Shown here: in pieces, positions 18,790 to 27,437 of the stretch
Position numbering within the stretch: position 1 is the first letter of the stretch
Layout: each line of letters opens with the position of its first letter
Origin: Chitinophagales bacterium
GTDB taxonomy: Bacteria > Bacteroidota > Bacteroidia > Chitinophagales > UBA2359
Assembly (NCBI GenBank): GCA_041392475.1
Contig: JAWKLZ010000002.1
Coordinates: forward strand, 434,001-498,000
Reading direction: 5' to 3'
Length of the DNA: 64,000 nucleotides
Position numbers and translations under genes: made by a program
Notes under the pieces: model-generated
What the model saw: the letters and a program-made list of their open reading frames with translations, nothing else
The model's database searches: none
What the model was told of the DNA's origin: nothing

Positions 18790-19560
18790 ATGTTGACGCT
18801 TCTCTCTCCTGCAAAAACACTGGACTTTGAAAAAGAGCCAGTTATTGACACCTACTCTCAGGCTGCCATGCTTCAAAATACCGAATATCTGATAAAAAAA
18901 ATTCGCCGTTTATCCATTAAGCAGATTGAGAATTTGATGAATATAAGTGAAAACCTTGCAGATTTGAATCACCAAAGATATGCCAACTTTCACACACCTT
19001 TTACACCTCAAAATGCAAAACAAGCTGTTTTAGCCTTCAAAGGAGATGTCTATATTGGTTTAGATGCAGAAAGTTTTTCGACAGAGGATTTTGAATTTGC
19101 TCAAAACCACCTGAGGATATTATCTGGGCTTTATGGGCTACTGCGTCCTTTGGATCTCATACAAGCCTATCGGCTCGAAATGGGCACCAAACTTAAAGTA
19201 ACACCTACCAAAGACAACTTGTATAAGTATTGGGATGCACAAATCACCAAAAAAATAAACGAAATTTTAGAAACACAAAAAGAGCAGGTAGTCGTGAACT
19301 TGGCTTCAAATGAATACTTCAAAGCCGTAAAACCAAAACTGGTGAAAGGTAGGATATTGACACCTATTTTTAAAGACTTCAAAAATGGGGAATACAAGAT
19401 AATTAGCTTTTTTGCAAAGAAAGCACGGGGAAGTATGGCTCGGTATATCATCCAAAATAGGATTACACATTTGGATGATATAAAGGCTTTTAATACAGAA
19501 GGTTATTGTTATAAAGAACAACTATCTAAAGAAAACGAATGGGTATTTACAAGAGATTAA
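18790..19560 (+). CDS. yaaA: Peroxide stress protein YaaA
   Basis: A 256-residue protein of normal YaaA/DUF328 length. It begins MLTLLSPAKTLDFE, the family signature. It also has AFKGDVYIGLDAESFS (about 76-91), ILSGLYGLLRPLDLIQAYRLEMGT (about 111-134) and NLASNEYFKAVKP. E. coli YaaA lowers free intracellular iron during peroxide stress and binds DNA through a helix-hairpin-helix-like motif. The gene is monocistronic, converging on the helicase-fragment gene 12 bases downstream. Confidence 0.95.
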   Translation: MLTLLSPAKTLDFEKEPVIDTYSQAAMLQNTEYLIKKIRRLSIKQIENLMNISENLADLNHQRYANFHTPFTPQNAKQAVLAFKGDVYIGLDAESFSTEDFEFAQNHLRILSGLYGLLRPLDLIQAYRLEMGTKLKVTPTKDNLYKYWDAQITKKINEILETQKEQVVVNLASNEYFKAVKPKLVKGRILTPIFKDFKNGEYKIISFFAKKARGSMARYIIQNRITHLDDIKAFNTEGYCYKEQLSKENEWVFTRD

Positions 19561-19572
19561 ATGTGATAAATA

Positions 19573-20199
19573 TTACCTTTTGATGGGCTTCTTTTTCACA
19601 GTTCTCTTGTTACTATTATCCTCTATTGAACCTGAAGCATCTACTAAATCTGTGGGAACTTCAATTTTAAAAATTTCTTTACCCAGTACATCTTCAATAA
19701 GTTTGAACTTTTTTTGTCCTCTATCATTGATAAAAGTGATGACTACAGCAGAGTTATTACTAGCTGTATTCTGCACAATACGAGCTACATAATCCCTTGC
19801 ACTATTGGGTGCATCGTAATTAATAATGAGGTTAATATCAGACAAACTAATTTCTCGAACAAGTATATCCGAAACTACTAATATCTGAAATTCTTTGTCT
19901 GTGAAATCCTCCAAAACGATTTCACGTTTTTCAGGATCCATATCCTCGTGTATATCGTAAGATTCATACCCTAATTTTCGCAACTCTCGGGCAGCCGTTT
20001 TTGTATTCGCTTTTGAAGCAGCAAATATGAGGACAGAGCTAATGAGTTTATTCATTAGCAAAGAGTTGATTAAGTTGAGCTTATCTTTGCTGTAAACAAC
20101 ATAAGCAGCTTGTAAAATATGATCAATAGAAGCCGAAAGAGCGTGATTTTGCAATTCGCTTTCGCTTTCTACATTTGTATGTTTTTCAGACATAAACAC
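19573..20199 (-). CDS. Stand-alone degenerate DEAD-box helicase C-terminal domain (RhlE-like)
   Basis: A 208-residue protein resembling only the second RecA-like domain of RhlE-type RNA helicases. Motif IV is VLIFAASKANTKTAAREL (about 56-73). The region between motifs IV and V contains IHEDMDPEKREIVLEDF. Motif V reads VVSDILVREIS instead of VATDIxxRGxD. Motif VI reads DYVARIVQNTAS instead of DYVHRIGRTGRA, so both arginine-finger positions are lost. The downstream VVITFINDRGQKKFKLIEDVLG matches the family. No DEAD-domain half is encoded upstream, so it cannot be an ATP-dependent helicase. The frame is intact, so it may be a retained pseudoenzyme with an RNA- or protein-binding role. Confidence 0.8.
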   Translation of the reverse strand: MFMSEKHTNVESESELQNHALSASIDHILQAAYVVYSKDKLNLINSLLMNKLISSVLIFAASKANTKTAARELRKLGYESYDIHEDMDPEKREIVLEDFTDKEFQILVVSDILVREISLSDINLIINYDAPNSARDYVARIVQNTASNNSAVVITFINDRGQKKFKLIEDVLGKEIFKIEVPTDLVDASGSIEDNSNKRTVKKKPIKR

Positions 20200-20360
20200 T
20201 TATTATAAAAGGTTCGGTGATTCGTTGTTGCTATCGTGAACAATATAGAGAATAAAGAGAGGATAACAAAGAAAGTCTTATTAATTCATTATTTTGTATT
20301 AATCGAATTGCTTACCTTGTACTTCTTTTTTATCAAATTAAATGTAAAAATAGAAACCCC

Positions 20361-20849
20361 ATGAAAAACTACCTAATACTTATCGTATTATCTTTCGCAT
20401 TATTGAATATATCGTCTTTGCTTGCTCAAACAGACGAAACAGATGCCATCGAAAATGCTGAAACCATCAAAGCACAGGAGAAAGAAATCAAAGAGAAAGA
20501 CAAGGCTCTCAAAAAAATGGAAAAGGCTACAAAACAAGCGGAAAAAGCTAACAATGAGGTAGCTAAAACCAAAAAACAACTCGCAAAAGCAGAACAAAAA
20601 GCAAAAAAGACGAGAGCGAAAGCTGCAAAAATGGAAAAAAAATTGGAAGGTGTTGAATTACCTGAGCCCAAAGATCAATTGAAGCTCGAAAAACTTCAAC
20701 TCAACGATGCTAAAGCAAAATTAGCCATACAGAAACTCGAAGAAAAGCTAAAGAAAGCAGAAGACAAAGCCAAAAAGGCAGAGAAAAAAGCCGATAAAGC
20801 TACGGATAAGAAAGAGGAGGTGATGGAGAAATATGAAGATAACCAATAA
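20361..20849 (+). CDS. Secreted Lys/Glu/Ala-rich coiled-coil protein
   Basis: A 162-residue protein with a signal peptide (1-22, ending SLLAQ). The rest is almost entirely charged heptad-like sequence rich in Lys, Glu and Ala (KAEQKAKKTRAKAAKMEKKL and similar), broken once around 100-106 by LPEPKD. It is predicted to form a long periplasmic coiled coil. Low complexity prevents family assignment. Its pI should be high, so electrostatic binding to the cell wall or membrane is possible. Confidence 0.65.
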   Translation: MKNYLILIVLSFALLNISSLLAQTDETDAIENAETIKAQEKEIKEKDKALKKMEKATKQAEKANNEVAKTKKQLAKAEQKAKKTRAKAAKMEKKLEGVELPEPKDQLKLEKLQLNDAKAKLAIQKLEEKLKKAEDKAKKAEKKADKATDKKEEVMEKYEDNQ

Positions 20850-20860
20850 GTTTTAGAGGT

Positions 20861-20891
20861 AATTCCAAATAAGAGCAGCTTATTTGGAATT
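20861..20891. repeat. Perfect 13-bp inverted repeat downstream of the coiled-coil gene
   Basis: AATTCCAAATAAG (20861-20873) and CTTATTTGGAATT (20879-20891) form a hairpin with a 5-base loop. No T-run follows, and the true terminator lies just after it. The AATTCC arm recurs in that terminator stem. Confidence 0.75.
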
Positions 20892-20907
20892 AAGTACTTC
20901 AAAAAGG

Positions 20908-20958
20908 TAGATAATTCCAAATAAAAATGTTAAAATGGGAATTATCTATCTTTTTTTT
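20908..20958 (+). terminator. Intrinsic terminator downstream of the coiled-coil gene
   Basis: TAGATAATTCC (20908-20918) pairs with GGAATTATCTA (20938-20948) and is followed by T8 at 20951-20958. The 19-base loop is longer than average. Confidence 0.7.
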
Positions 20959-21043
20959 ATTTGTCAAACCTGTTCTTCAATGATTGGCCGAAAAAAAGAA
21001 TTGTATTTTTAAACAGACCAAATTTCAATGCAAATAATTCGCT

Positions 21044-21646
21044 ATGAACAAGATATTCCTACTACTGATTGCTATTCCCTTTTGGAGTATTGAAGTGAAT
21101 GCCCAAGACCATGCAAGTGAGATTGTTGAATTTCAAAACGAACTGAACGAGTCGTTTAGGAGTGAAGACGAATCACCTTTGACCGAAAAAGCCAAAAAGA
21201 AATTCAAAGGATTGAAGTTTTTTCCCATTAATGAGGAATATCGAGTGGAGGCAGACTTTGTGCGGATTGAAGATGCTGTGCCTTTTCAAATGCAAACAAC
21301 AACGGATAGATTACCAACTTATGAGCAATACGGCATCGCAGCCTTTACCCTTGAAGGTAAAACCTATCAATTGATAATTTACCAAAGTCATCAACTTAGA
21401 GAAATGGAAGAATACAAAAACCACTTATTCTTGCCCTTCAAAGATTTAACAAGTGGAAATAAAACATACGGAGGTGGGCGGTTTATGGACTTGGAAATAC
21501 CTGAAGGGGACAAAATCATCATTGACTTCAACAAAGCCTACAATCCTTATTGTGCTTACAACCATCATTATTCTTGCCCCATTCCTCCCAAAGAAAATTA
21601 TTTGGATATTAAGGTTTTGGCGGGGGTGAAGAAATATAAAAAGTGA
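21044..21646 (+). CDS. DUF1684-family exported protein
   Basis: A 200-residue protein with a signal peptide (1-20, ending VNAQ). The C-terminal half carries the DUF1684 signature: YGGGRFMDLEIPEGDKIIID followed by FNKAYNPYCAYNHHYSCPIP, then PPKENYLDI. The cysteines, histidines and acidic residues here are conserved in the family, but no activity has been established. It is probably periplasmic. It converges on the M1 peptidase gene. Confidence 0.9.
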   Translation: MNKIFLLLIAIPFWSIEVNAQDHASEIVEFQNELNESFRSEDESPLTEKAKKKFKGLKFFPINEEYRVEADFVRIEDAVPFQMQTTTDRLPTYEQYGIAAFTLEGKTYQLIIYQSHQLREMEEYKNHLFLPFKDLTSGNKTYGGGRFMDLEIPEGDKIIIDFNKAYNPYCAYNHHYSCPIPPKENYLDIKVLAGVKKYKK

Positions 21647-21667
21647 GGGAATAATTCTTGCATTTTC

Positions 21668-24600
21668 CTAAAACGCCCCTCTCAACAACTTCACAGGATT
21701 CAGCCCATCAATATCCAGCAAAAAGCTCACCCGTTGCAGTAGCTTCAAACCGCTGATGTCAATGCGTTTTTGGAAATCATCCGAATACACCAAAGGCAAA
21801 TACACTTCAAAACGATTCGGCACAACAATCAGCGCCAAACCACCTTCCACCAAGAGTTTTTCTGACCATGGAATCAAACTACTGCTACTTTTGCCGTAGC
21901 CAAAATTGAAGTAGGCTTTCACAGGAATTTTCGATAACAACGTAGTTTTCAAGTTGGCAGCCAGCAAATATTCATTCGCAAAACCGACCGAACCCAAAGG
22001 AATTTTGAAGCCCCCATGTTGCATCGTCACCTGCTGCGAAAAGAATCCGCTGACCTCATTTCGCCCCAACAACAAATCATCATATACAAAATCTCGTGGC
22101 CCCGTATCACTCATGGTCAACGCTATTCCAATTGCATCGTTTTTGAGGAAATAACCACCAAACAAACGCACATCCAAACCATCGTGTTTACCCCCTTTAT
22201 ACGACAAAAGGTACTTCACCTCAGCCGATGCCAAACTAAAGTCCTTCGATTGCTGCAATTGCACATTGAAGCCATAAGGGTGAATACGTCTTTTGTCATT
22301 TAAGGAGAGAGATAATTCATTGATAGAATAGGAATTGTTGCGAAGCAAACGTTCTACATTGTAGAAAGCAGTATCTTGACTAAACGACTCTCGGTTCATG
22401 TTGATGTGTCTAAACTGCAACTGTTTTTCGACCGAACTGCGGGCATCTTTGGGGCGAAAAGTCAGCGTGGCAGAAGGCACAAATCGCAGATATTGAACAT
22501 CCTCGTCAATTTGTTGGATTTCGGGAGGAGCCGTTTCTTTGGGGAAAGCCGAAAGGTTGCCCTCGGTGAATCGATGCACGTCTAAACCAAATGTCAAACG
22601 ATTAACCACTCCTTTTTTGGGCAACAAATGGTATTGAATATTTGCCGTACCGACCAAATCCGCTGCATTGAGGCTGAACATTGGAACTGCAAAATATTCC
22701 ACCCTTTTGCGAGGGGCAAGACTGTTGTAGAAAGCCGCACCGAGCATCAAACCATCGTATTTGTTGAAGCCCAACATCGGCGTGTAAAAAATTTGCTTGT
22801 GGTGTTCATCTTCCAGACTTCCAAAGAGTTTTAGCTGAATCGGGCGACCTCTTTTTCCACCTTTGAGGTTGTAGTTGTTGTTGCGTCGATTGATTTCAGG
22901 AACGTATCCGCCAGCATCAATTCGGAGTTTGTCGTATTTCAAGGCGGGAAATTCTACTTTTCGAGTACCTGCAAAACCTTCATACCATCGGGTCGCAATC
23001 ACCGAATCGCCTTTGAAGGCAGTTAAGGAAAAAGGGGCTGCAATGGCATCTTTTTTGTTTTTGACTTCGACTCGATGCACTTTCTGCCCTGCATCGTTTT
23101 TGCCATAGCGGTAAATATAGTTGGCTTTGTAGTCAATTGTTTTGTTAGTATTCAGCAATTCGTCAAAAAACCAACTCAAATCTTTGCCCGTTTCATGCTC
23201 CAACAAAGTCCTGAAATCACTGGGCGAAACATGTTTAAACTTGTAGGTTTCATAGTATTGCTGCATGATTTGGTCAAAAGTCGCTTTGCCTAAATATCCC
23301 TCCAAATAGCGCATTGCTAAAGCTGCCTTGCCATAAATCATTGCGCCATAGTTGTCGTCTGTCAAGGTTTCGGAATCCAATGTAACAGGCTGGTCTTTAG
23401 CTTGTCTTGCATAGAGTAAGTACCAATAGTAGTTGTAGGGAGTCGCATAAAAATCGGAGAATCCCAAATTGTCAACCACATTTTCCGCAGTCACATTTGG
23501 CAGACTATCGTAGCTTCCCAATTTCGGATATTTTTCTTCGAGATAACGGGATTCATAGTAAGAGTTCATGCCTTCGTCCATCCACGGATTGTCTCGCTCA
23601 TTGGAGGCGAGAATCCCTTGAAACCAGTTGTGTCCCACTTCGTGCAGCAAGACATCTTCTAAATAAGTGTCGTTTCCAGCATAGCCAATTACCGTCACCA
23701 TCGGATATTCCATACCACTGCCTGCACCCAAACCTCCTTGAAGCCCAGTGACTTGACGGTAGGGGTAATCGCCCAAATGCTTGGAGTAAAACAAAACCGC
23801 TTCGTTGATGTAACCAATGCTGTGTTTCCAAAGGTCGGCTTCTTCATTGGTAAACATGGCCCAAGTAGTGACTTTTTCACCAGAACGAGGGAGCATGACT
23901 TCACCCTTCAATACATGGTAGCGTTTGTCGGCAAACCACGCAAAATCATGCACATTGTCTTGTATGTATTGCAGCGTTTTGTAGGTCGTATCGGAAGGCG
24001 GAAAACTGTTGTCCCACAGCGAATAACTTTTCTTTTCGGCCGTTTCTTTCGCTTTTTCCGTCAGCCATTGGAGTTCCTCCTCGTTTTGCAAATCACCTGT
24101 CGCACCCACCACATAGTTTTGAGGCAGCGTGATTTCGACATCATATCTACCAAATTCAGAATAAAATTCGCCTTGGTCGAGGTAGGGCATCGGATGCCAA
24201 CCATCTTGGTCATAGACTGCGGGCTTGGGATACCATTGCGTGATTTGGTAGGCTTGCCCTTGATGTCCCATGCGAGAATAGGTGACTGGTAGTTTGACAT
24301 GGAAAGGCGTGTTAATCAACACTTTACTATTTGGCAACACAGGTTCTGGTAAAATTAATTTTGCGATGTCTTTGTGTTCTCTATCGGGTTCCCACTTTAA
24401 TTTTTCATCACCCACTTTGAAGCGCAATTGGTCTATATAACCTCGATCTTTTTCGATAGAAAAATAAAAATCTGCATTTCCATTCTCCAAAAACTGCTTG
24501 GCAAAAGCAGTTGACTGGTCTTTGTAGGCATTGGGCCACAGGTGGAAATAAATGAAGTCCAGCGTGTCAGGTGAATTGTTGATGTATTCTATTTCCATTC

Positions 24601-24751
24601 GACCGTCCAACTCGTGTTTTTTGTCGTTGAGCGTCACATCAATTTCGTAATTGACCGTTTGTTGCCAATCATCAGTAGATTGGGAGAATAGTGGAATATA
24701 ACAAAATATAAATAAGAAACTTATCAGTGTTTGCCGCATCATCAAATTCAT
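21668..24751 (-). CDS. M1-family zinc metallopeptidase
   Basis: A 1,027-residue exported aminopeptidase-like enzyme. The frame extends to 24823, but I chose the ATG at 24751: it begins a good signal peptide (MNLMMRQTLISFLFIFCYIP), follows a TAAATTTG box at 24766-24773, and avoids overlap with the upstream gene. An N-terminal beta domain precedes the gluzincin catalytic domain. The zinc site HEVGH is at about 370-374, with the third ligand in WMDEG at Glu393, giving the exact HExxH-x18-E spacing. The last ~400 residues are beta-rich and resemble the outer-membrane-like C-terminal part found in Bacteroidota M1 homologues. It probably cleaves peptides in the periplasm or at the surface. Confidence 0.92.
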   Translation of the reverse strand: MNLMMRQTLISFLFIFCYIPLFSQSTDDWQQTVNYEIDVTLNDKKHELDGRMEIEYINNSPDTLDFIYFHLWPNAYKDQSTAFAKQFLENGNADFYFSIEKDRGYIDQLRFKVGDEKLKWEPDREHKDIAKLILPEPVLPNSKVLINTPFHVKLPVTYSRMGHQGQAYQITQWYPKPAVYDQDGWHPMPYLDQGEFYSEFGRYDVEITLPQNYVVGATGDLQNEEELQWLTEKAKETAEKKSYSLWDNSFPPSDTTYKTLQYIQDNVHDFAWFADKRYHVLKGEVMLPRSGEKVTTWAMFTNEEADLWKHSIGYINEAVLFYSKHLGDYPYRQVTGLQGGLGAGSGMEYPMVTVIGYAGNDTYLEDVLLHEVGHNWFQGILASNERDNPWMDEGMNSYYESRYLEEKYPKLGSYDSLPNVTAENVVDNLGFSDFYATPYNYYWYLLYARQAKDQPVTLDSETLTDDNYGAMIYGKAALAMRYLEGYLGKATFDQIMQQYYETYKFKHVSPSDFRTLLEHETGKDLSWFFDELLNTNKTIDYKANYIYRYGKNDAGQKVHRVEVKNKKDAIAAPFSLTAFKGDSVIATRWYEGFAGTRKVEFPALKYDKLRIDAGGYVPEINRRNNNYNLKGGKRGRPIQLKLFGSLEDEHHKQIFYTPMLGFNKYDGLMLGAAFYNSLAPRKRVEYFAVPMFSLNAADLVGTANIQYHLLPKKGVVNRLTFGLDVHRFTEGNLSAFPKETAPPEIQQIDEDVQYLRFVPSATLTFRPKDARSSVEKQLQFRHINMNRESFSQDTAFYNVERLLRNNSYSINELSLSLNDKRRIHPYGFNVQLQQSKDFSLASAEVKYLLSYKGGKHDGLDVRLFGGYFLKNDAIGIALTMSDTGPRDFVYDDLLLGRNEVSGFFSQQVTMQHGGFKIPLGSVGFANEYLLAANLKTTLLSKIPVKAYFNFGYGKSSSSLIPWSEKLLVEGGLALIVVPNRFEVYLPLVYSDDFQKRIDISGLKLLQRVSFLLDIDGLNPVKLLRGAF

Positions 24752-24765
24752 TGCTTTTTGAATCT

Positions 24766-24773
24766 GCAAATTT
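24766..24773 (-). promoter_or_regulatory. Putative -7 promoter box for the M1 peptidase gene
   Basis: On the minus strand this is TAAATTTG, matching TAnnTTTG, only 15 bases before the ATG at 24751. It would lie inside the coding region if the longer start at 24823 were used, which argues for the shorter start. Confidence 0.45.
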
Positions 24774-24795
24774 AACAGATTAATGTTAGAGGCTG

Positions 24796-26301
24796 CTACT
24801 GAACCACTACTTTTTCTGTCCAAACGCTTGCTCCTACTTTCACCTTCAAATAATAAATGCCTCGTGGATAGTGCGAAACGTCTATTTCAACTGTTTTCTT
24901 ATTTTCTAACTTACTGTTTTGCAGTATTTTGCCTTCCACACTATAGACTTCAATATGTGTGTTTCCATTGAAGGAAATAGGAAGTTCTACAAAAATTGTC
25001 TGTTGGCTTGGATTGGGATAGAAGCGAATCGGGTTTTGAAGTGCATCTTCAATGTCTGTTAAGTCAGCTATTTGTAAATCAAAACTTTCGCTGAAGGTAT
25101 CCGTATTTCCACAGACATCCGCTATTTCTCCTTCAAGAAGTAGAACGTATTCACCTATTGGCAATTCTGGTTCGATTCTGTAATAAAAAGTTTGAGCATA
25201 TCCCGTTTCATTGCAGAGGGTTTCGTTGGTGAGTTCGTAACCTTCAATGGACAAATTCAAGGCTTCAATGGTTTGACATTGTACCTCTTCTGAAAAATTC
25301 AATTGAAGTAAATCAGGCTCTGTTCCCTTCAAAAAAACGTTTTTGTCTTCAATAATGCTTGCTACTTCATCGCCAATCGGTATGGTTGAAGCACTGAAAT
25401 CTAGGATGAAGCCATTTGGAGAAGTAGTAAATTGACTGATGTTGATGGCATAGACCCAACCTTTTTTGACCGTAATTTTTTTGTTTTGGTTTTTATCTTC
25501 CCCTAAAGCAGACGTTTGATTCGTTTCACCAGTTGGCCCTGTAATACCAGCTGTGGAGGAATAATTGCAACTGATCAATAAAGAAGGATTGTCATAAATC
25601 TCTCCGCAAGTATTATTGGTAACATTGAAAACCGCCCAGTCGTAATCATCAGTTAAATTGTATGGAATGATGGAAAAGGCCAATTCCCCAAAGTCTTCTG
25701 CCTTCAATTTGTACCAAACACTATTTTTTTCACCACTCAATAAACAAGTGTTCTGCCCATCAATTTCATTCGGTATATGTCCTTCCCCATAGTATGGATT
25801 TAGATTGCTGTAAACTTCTTGACAGACTACAATCGCTCCTTCGCAATCTTGCTCGTTTGGTCGTATGATGGGAATCGGACAGTCCTCTTCAAAACAATTC
25901 CATGTAGCCTTCCAACCTGTGAGCTGCGTATCTGTATCAGATCGAAATCGAACCGTAATACAGCCATTATAGGCATTCAGAATGGGCAAAGTTTGAAGTC
26001 CTGTATTGTGAAAAAGCAATTGTGGACTAGTCGTGCTTGAGCCGTCAAAGACTTCTAACAAATCAAAGTTCGACTCCATCATCACTGTTCCAAAATCTAT
26101 TTGCATACAAGTTGGCACAGGATCGGGGCATATCGTAAAGACAAGTTTTTCATTTGGGTTATAATCGGCATCAGGTCCCCCACTATCGTATAAAATTCCT
26201 GAACAATCCGCCACCGTTGCATTTTGCATGGTGTATTCGGTTTGGGCAAAAATCAGACTGCTCAAAAGAAGAGGCAGTAAAAAAGTAGTTGTTTTTTGCA
26301 T
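24796..26301 (-). CDS. CUB-domain protein with T9SS type A sorting domain
   Basis: A 501-residue exported protein with a signal peptide (1-19, ending IFAQ). A CUB-like beta-sandwich lies at about 25-135, with paired cysteines and FDLLEVFDGSSTTSP and CITVRFRSDTDTQLTGWKAT. A middle region at about 145-320 has several cysteines and begins DCEGAIVVCQEVYSN. The last ~80 residues (IRFYPNPSQQTIFVELP... ending VVVQ) are a T9SS type A sorting domain. It is likely a secreted binding or adhesion protein with no catalytic motif. It ends close to the M1 peptidase start. Confidence 0.85.
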   Translation of the reverse strand: MQKTTTFLLPLLLSSLIFAQTEYTMQNATVADCSGILYDSGGPDADYNPNEKLVFTICPDPVPTCMQIDFGTVMMESNFDLLEVFDGSSTTSPQLLFHNTGLQTLPILNAYNGCITVRFRSDTDTQLTGWKATWNCFEEDCPIPIIRPNEQDCEGAIVVCQEVYSNLNPYYGEGHIPNEIDGQNTCLLSGEKNSVWYKLKAEDFGELAFSIIPYNLTDDYDWAVFNVTNNTCGEIYDNPSLLISCNYSSTAGITGPTGETNQTSALGEDKNQNKKITVKKGWVYAINISQFTTSPNGFILDFSASTIPIGDEVASIIEDKNVFLKGTEPDLLQLNFSEEVQCQTIEALNLSIEGYELTNETLCNETGYAQTFYYRIEPELPIGEYVLLLEGEIADVCGNTDTFSESFDLQIADLTDIEDALQNPIRFYPNPSQQTIFVELPISFNGNTHIEVYSVEGKILQNSKLENKKTVEIDVSHYPRGIYYLKVKVGASVWTEKVVVQ

Positions 26302-26406
26302 GAGGTGAATTTTGAGAGAGTAAATTTTTAGAAATCAAGGGCTAAGTTAATGTTTTCTTAGTAAGTAAAACAAAATTTATATGTCCAAGTTTTTTTGAGA
26401 TCAAAA

Positions 26407-26619
26407 TCACCTCACCAAAACCACCCATCCCCGCTTAATCACCTCATTCCCATCCCTAAACCGCACCCAAACATCCACCACATACATCCCCAAATCCAAG
26501 TCTTGCCCTCGAAAACGTCCATCCCAAACAGCCACCAAATCACCTGCCTCAAACACCTTCTGCCCCCAACGGTTATAAATCGCATATTGCACATCCACAA
26601 TGTTTTGTCTACGAATCAA
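26407..26619 (-). pseudogene. Orphan T9SS type B sorting-domain fragment
   Basis: Seventy codons encode only the end of a gliding-motility-type C-terminal sorting domain (IYNRWGQKVFEAG, WDGRFRGQDLDLG, RGWVVLVR). It is very similar in both DNA and protein to the last 70 codons of the 27438-33149 protease gene. Similarity stops abruptly at 26619, where an in-frame TAG precedes it and the MazF-like gene begins 13 bases away. It has no start codon, signal peptide or cargo domain. It is the 3' remnant of a duplicated T9SS gene. Confidence 0.85.
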
Positions 26620-26632
26620 CTAGTGAAAAGAA

Positions 26633-26977
26633 TTACTCCATATCCAACTGCTTCTTAATGGCAGTTTCAATTTTCGCCATATCTTTTTTTGAAATTTGAC
26701 CAACTCTATTATCCAGTCGTTCTTTGCTAACTGTAGTTAATTGGTCAATGATGGCCTTGCAAGCATCTCCATCTAAATTTATTTTCACTTCGCTGGGATA
26801 AATTTTGCTCACCGTTCTGCTAAGAGGAATGACTTGATAACGCCCTAAAACTTTATTGACAAGATTGTTACTGAGAATAATAGCTGGTCTTTCCTTTCTT
26901 ATTTCACTGCCAACTGAAGGAGAAAAATTCACCCATCAAACATCACCCCGTCTAACTTTTGGTTTCCTTTTTGTCAT
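26633..26977 (-). pseudogene. PemK/MazF-family toxin gene with in-frame TGA
   Basis: The frame from ATG at 26977 encodes MTKRKPKVRRGDV, then TGA, then WVNFSPSVGSEIRKERPAII and the rest of a complete MazF-type endoribonuclease (VIPLSRT, DQLTTVSKERL). The segment GDV-x-WVNF is the start of the MazF fold, so the TGA probably replaced one residue by a point mutation. A GTG right after (26932) could restart translation, but the product would lack the first beta strand. Either the toxin is inactive, or it is made at low level by read-through. The antitoxin-like gene lies 12 bases upstream. Confidence 0.78.
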
Positions 26978-26989
26978 ATAATTATTTGT

Positions 26990-27364
26990 TTACCAGTCTA
27001 AATTTCTTTTTCCATTCTGTTCATCTTCTGCCATTTCTTCGTAGGCTGCCCTCAAATCAGTATATTCATTTTCTGAAAGTTTTGACAAATACCCACCGTA
27101 TTCTTCTTTATTATCTTGAAGAATTGCTGATTGAAAATTCCAATCCTCTACTTCATCAAACTTCCTGATTCCATTCTGTTCATCTTCTGCCATTTCTTTA
27201 TACGCTGCTTCCAAACCTTCTTTTTCCGCATCTGATTTTTCTACAATAGAGGTACTTACAACATCCATCAATAATTGATAAACTTGATGCAATTCCTTCC
27301 CTGTCAAGTGGTCTATTGCCCTAAATAGTTGAAGTTTGATATCCGAATCCGTCATTTTATACAT
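26990..27364 (-). CDS. Putative antitoxin partner of the MazF-like toxin, with internal duplication
   Basis: A 124-residue acidic protein, with an alternative ATG three codons in at 27355. It directly precedes the MazF-like gene. Its sequence holds two copies of AAYxEMAEDEQNG, 53 residues apart, the kind of acidic helical segment found at the C-terminus of Bacteroidota antitoxins. The DNA of the two copies shares about 28 identical bases (27012-27039 and 27171-27198), showing a recent tandem duplication. No DNA-binding motif is clear in the N-terminal ~50 residues. The antitoxin role is inferred from position and this motif. Confidence 0.6.
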   Translation of the reverse strand: MYKMTDSDIKLQLFRAIDHLTGKELHQVYQLLMDVVSTSIVEKSDAEKEGLEAAYKEMAEDEQNGIRKFDEVEDWNFQSAILQDNKEEYGGYLSKLSENEYTDLRAAYEEMAEDEQNGKRNLDW

Positions 27365-27437
27365 TTTTTACCAAAGATACGATTTTTACAAAATATTAAA
27401 CCTGTTTGAATTTATTGAGGTAAATGAAGCTTCATTT

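Noticed and set aside
24752..24823. Longer start of the M1 peptidase at 24823
   Set aside because: It overlaps the upstream gene and would place the promoter box and a polar stretch ahead of the signal peptide.
26925..26977. Reassigned TGA codon (genetic code 4) as an explanation for the MazF stop
   Set aside because: TGA ends other genes normally, for example the controller gene at 59115-59117, so it is a stop here.
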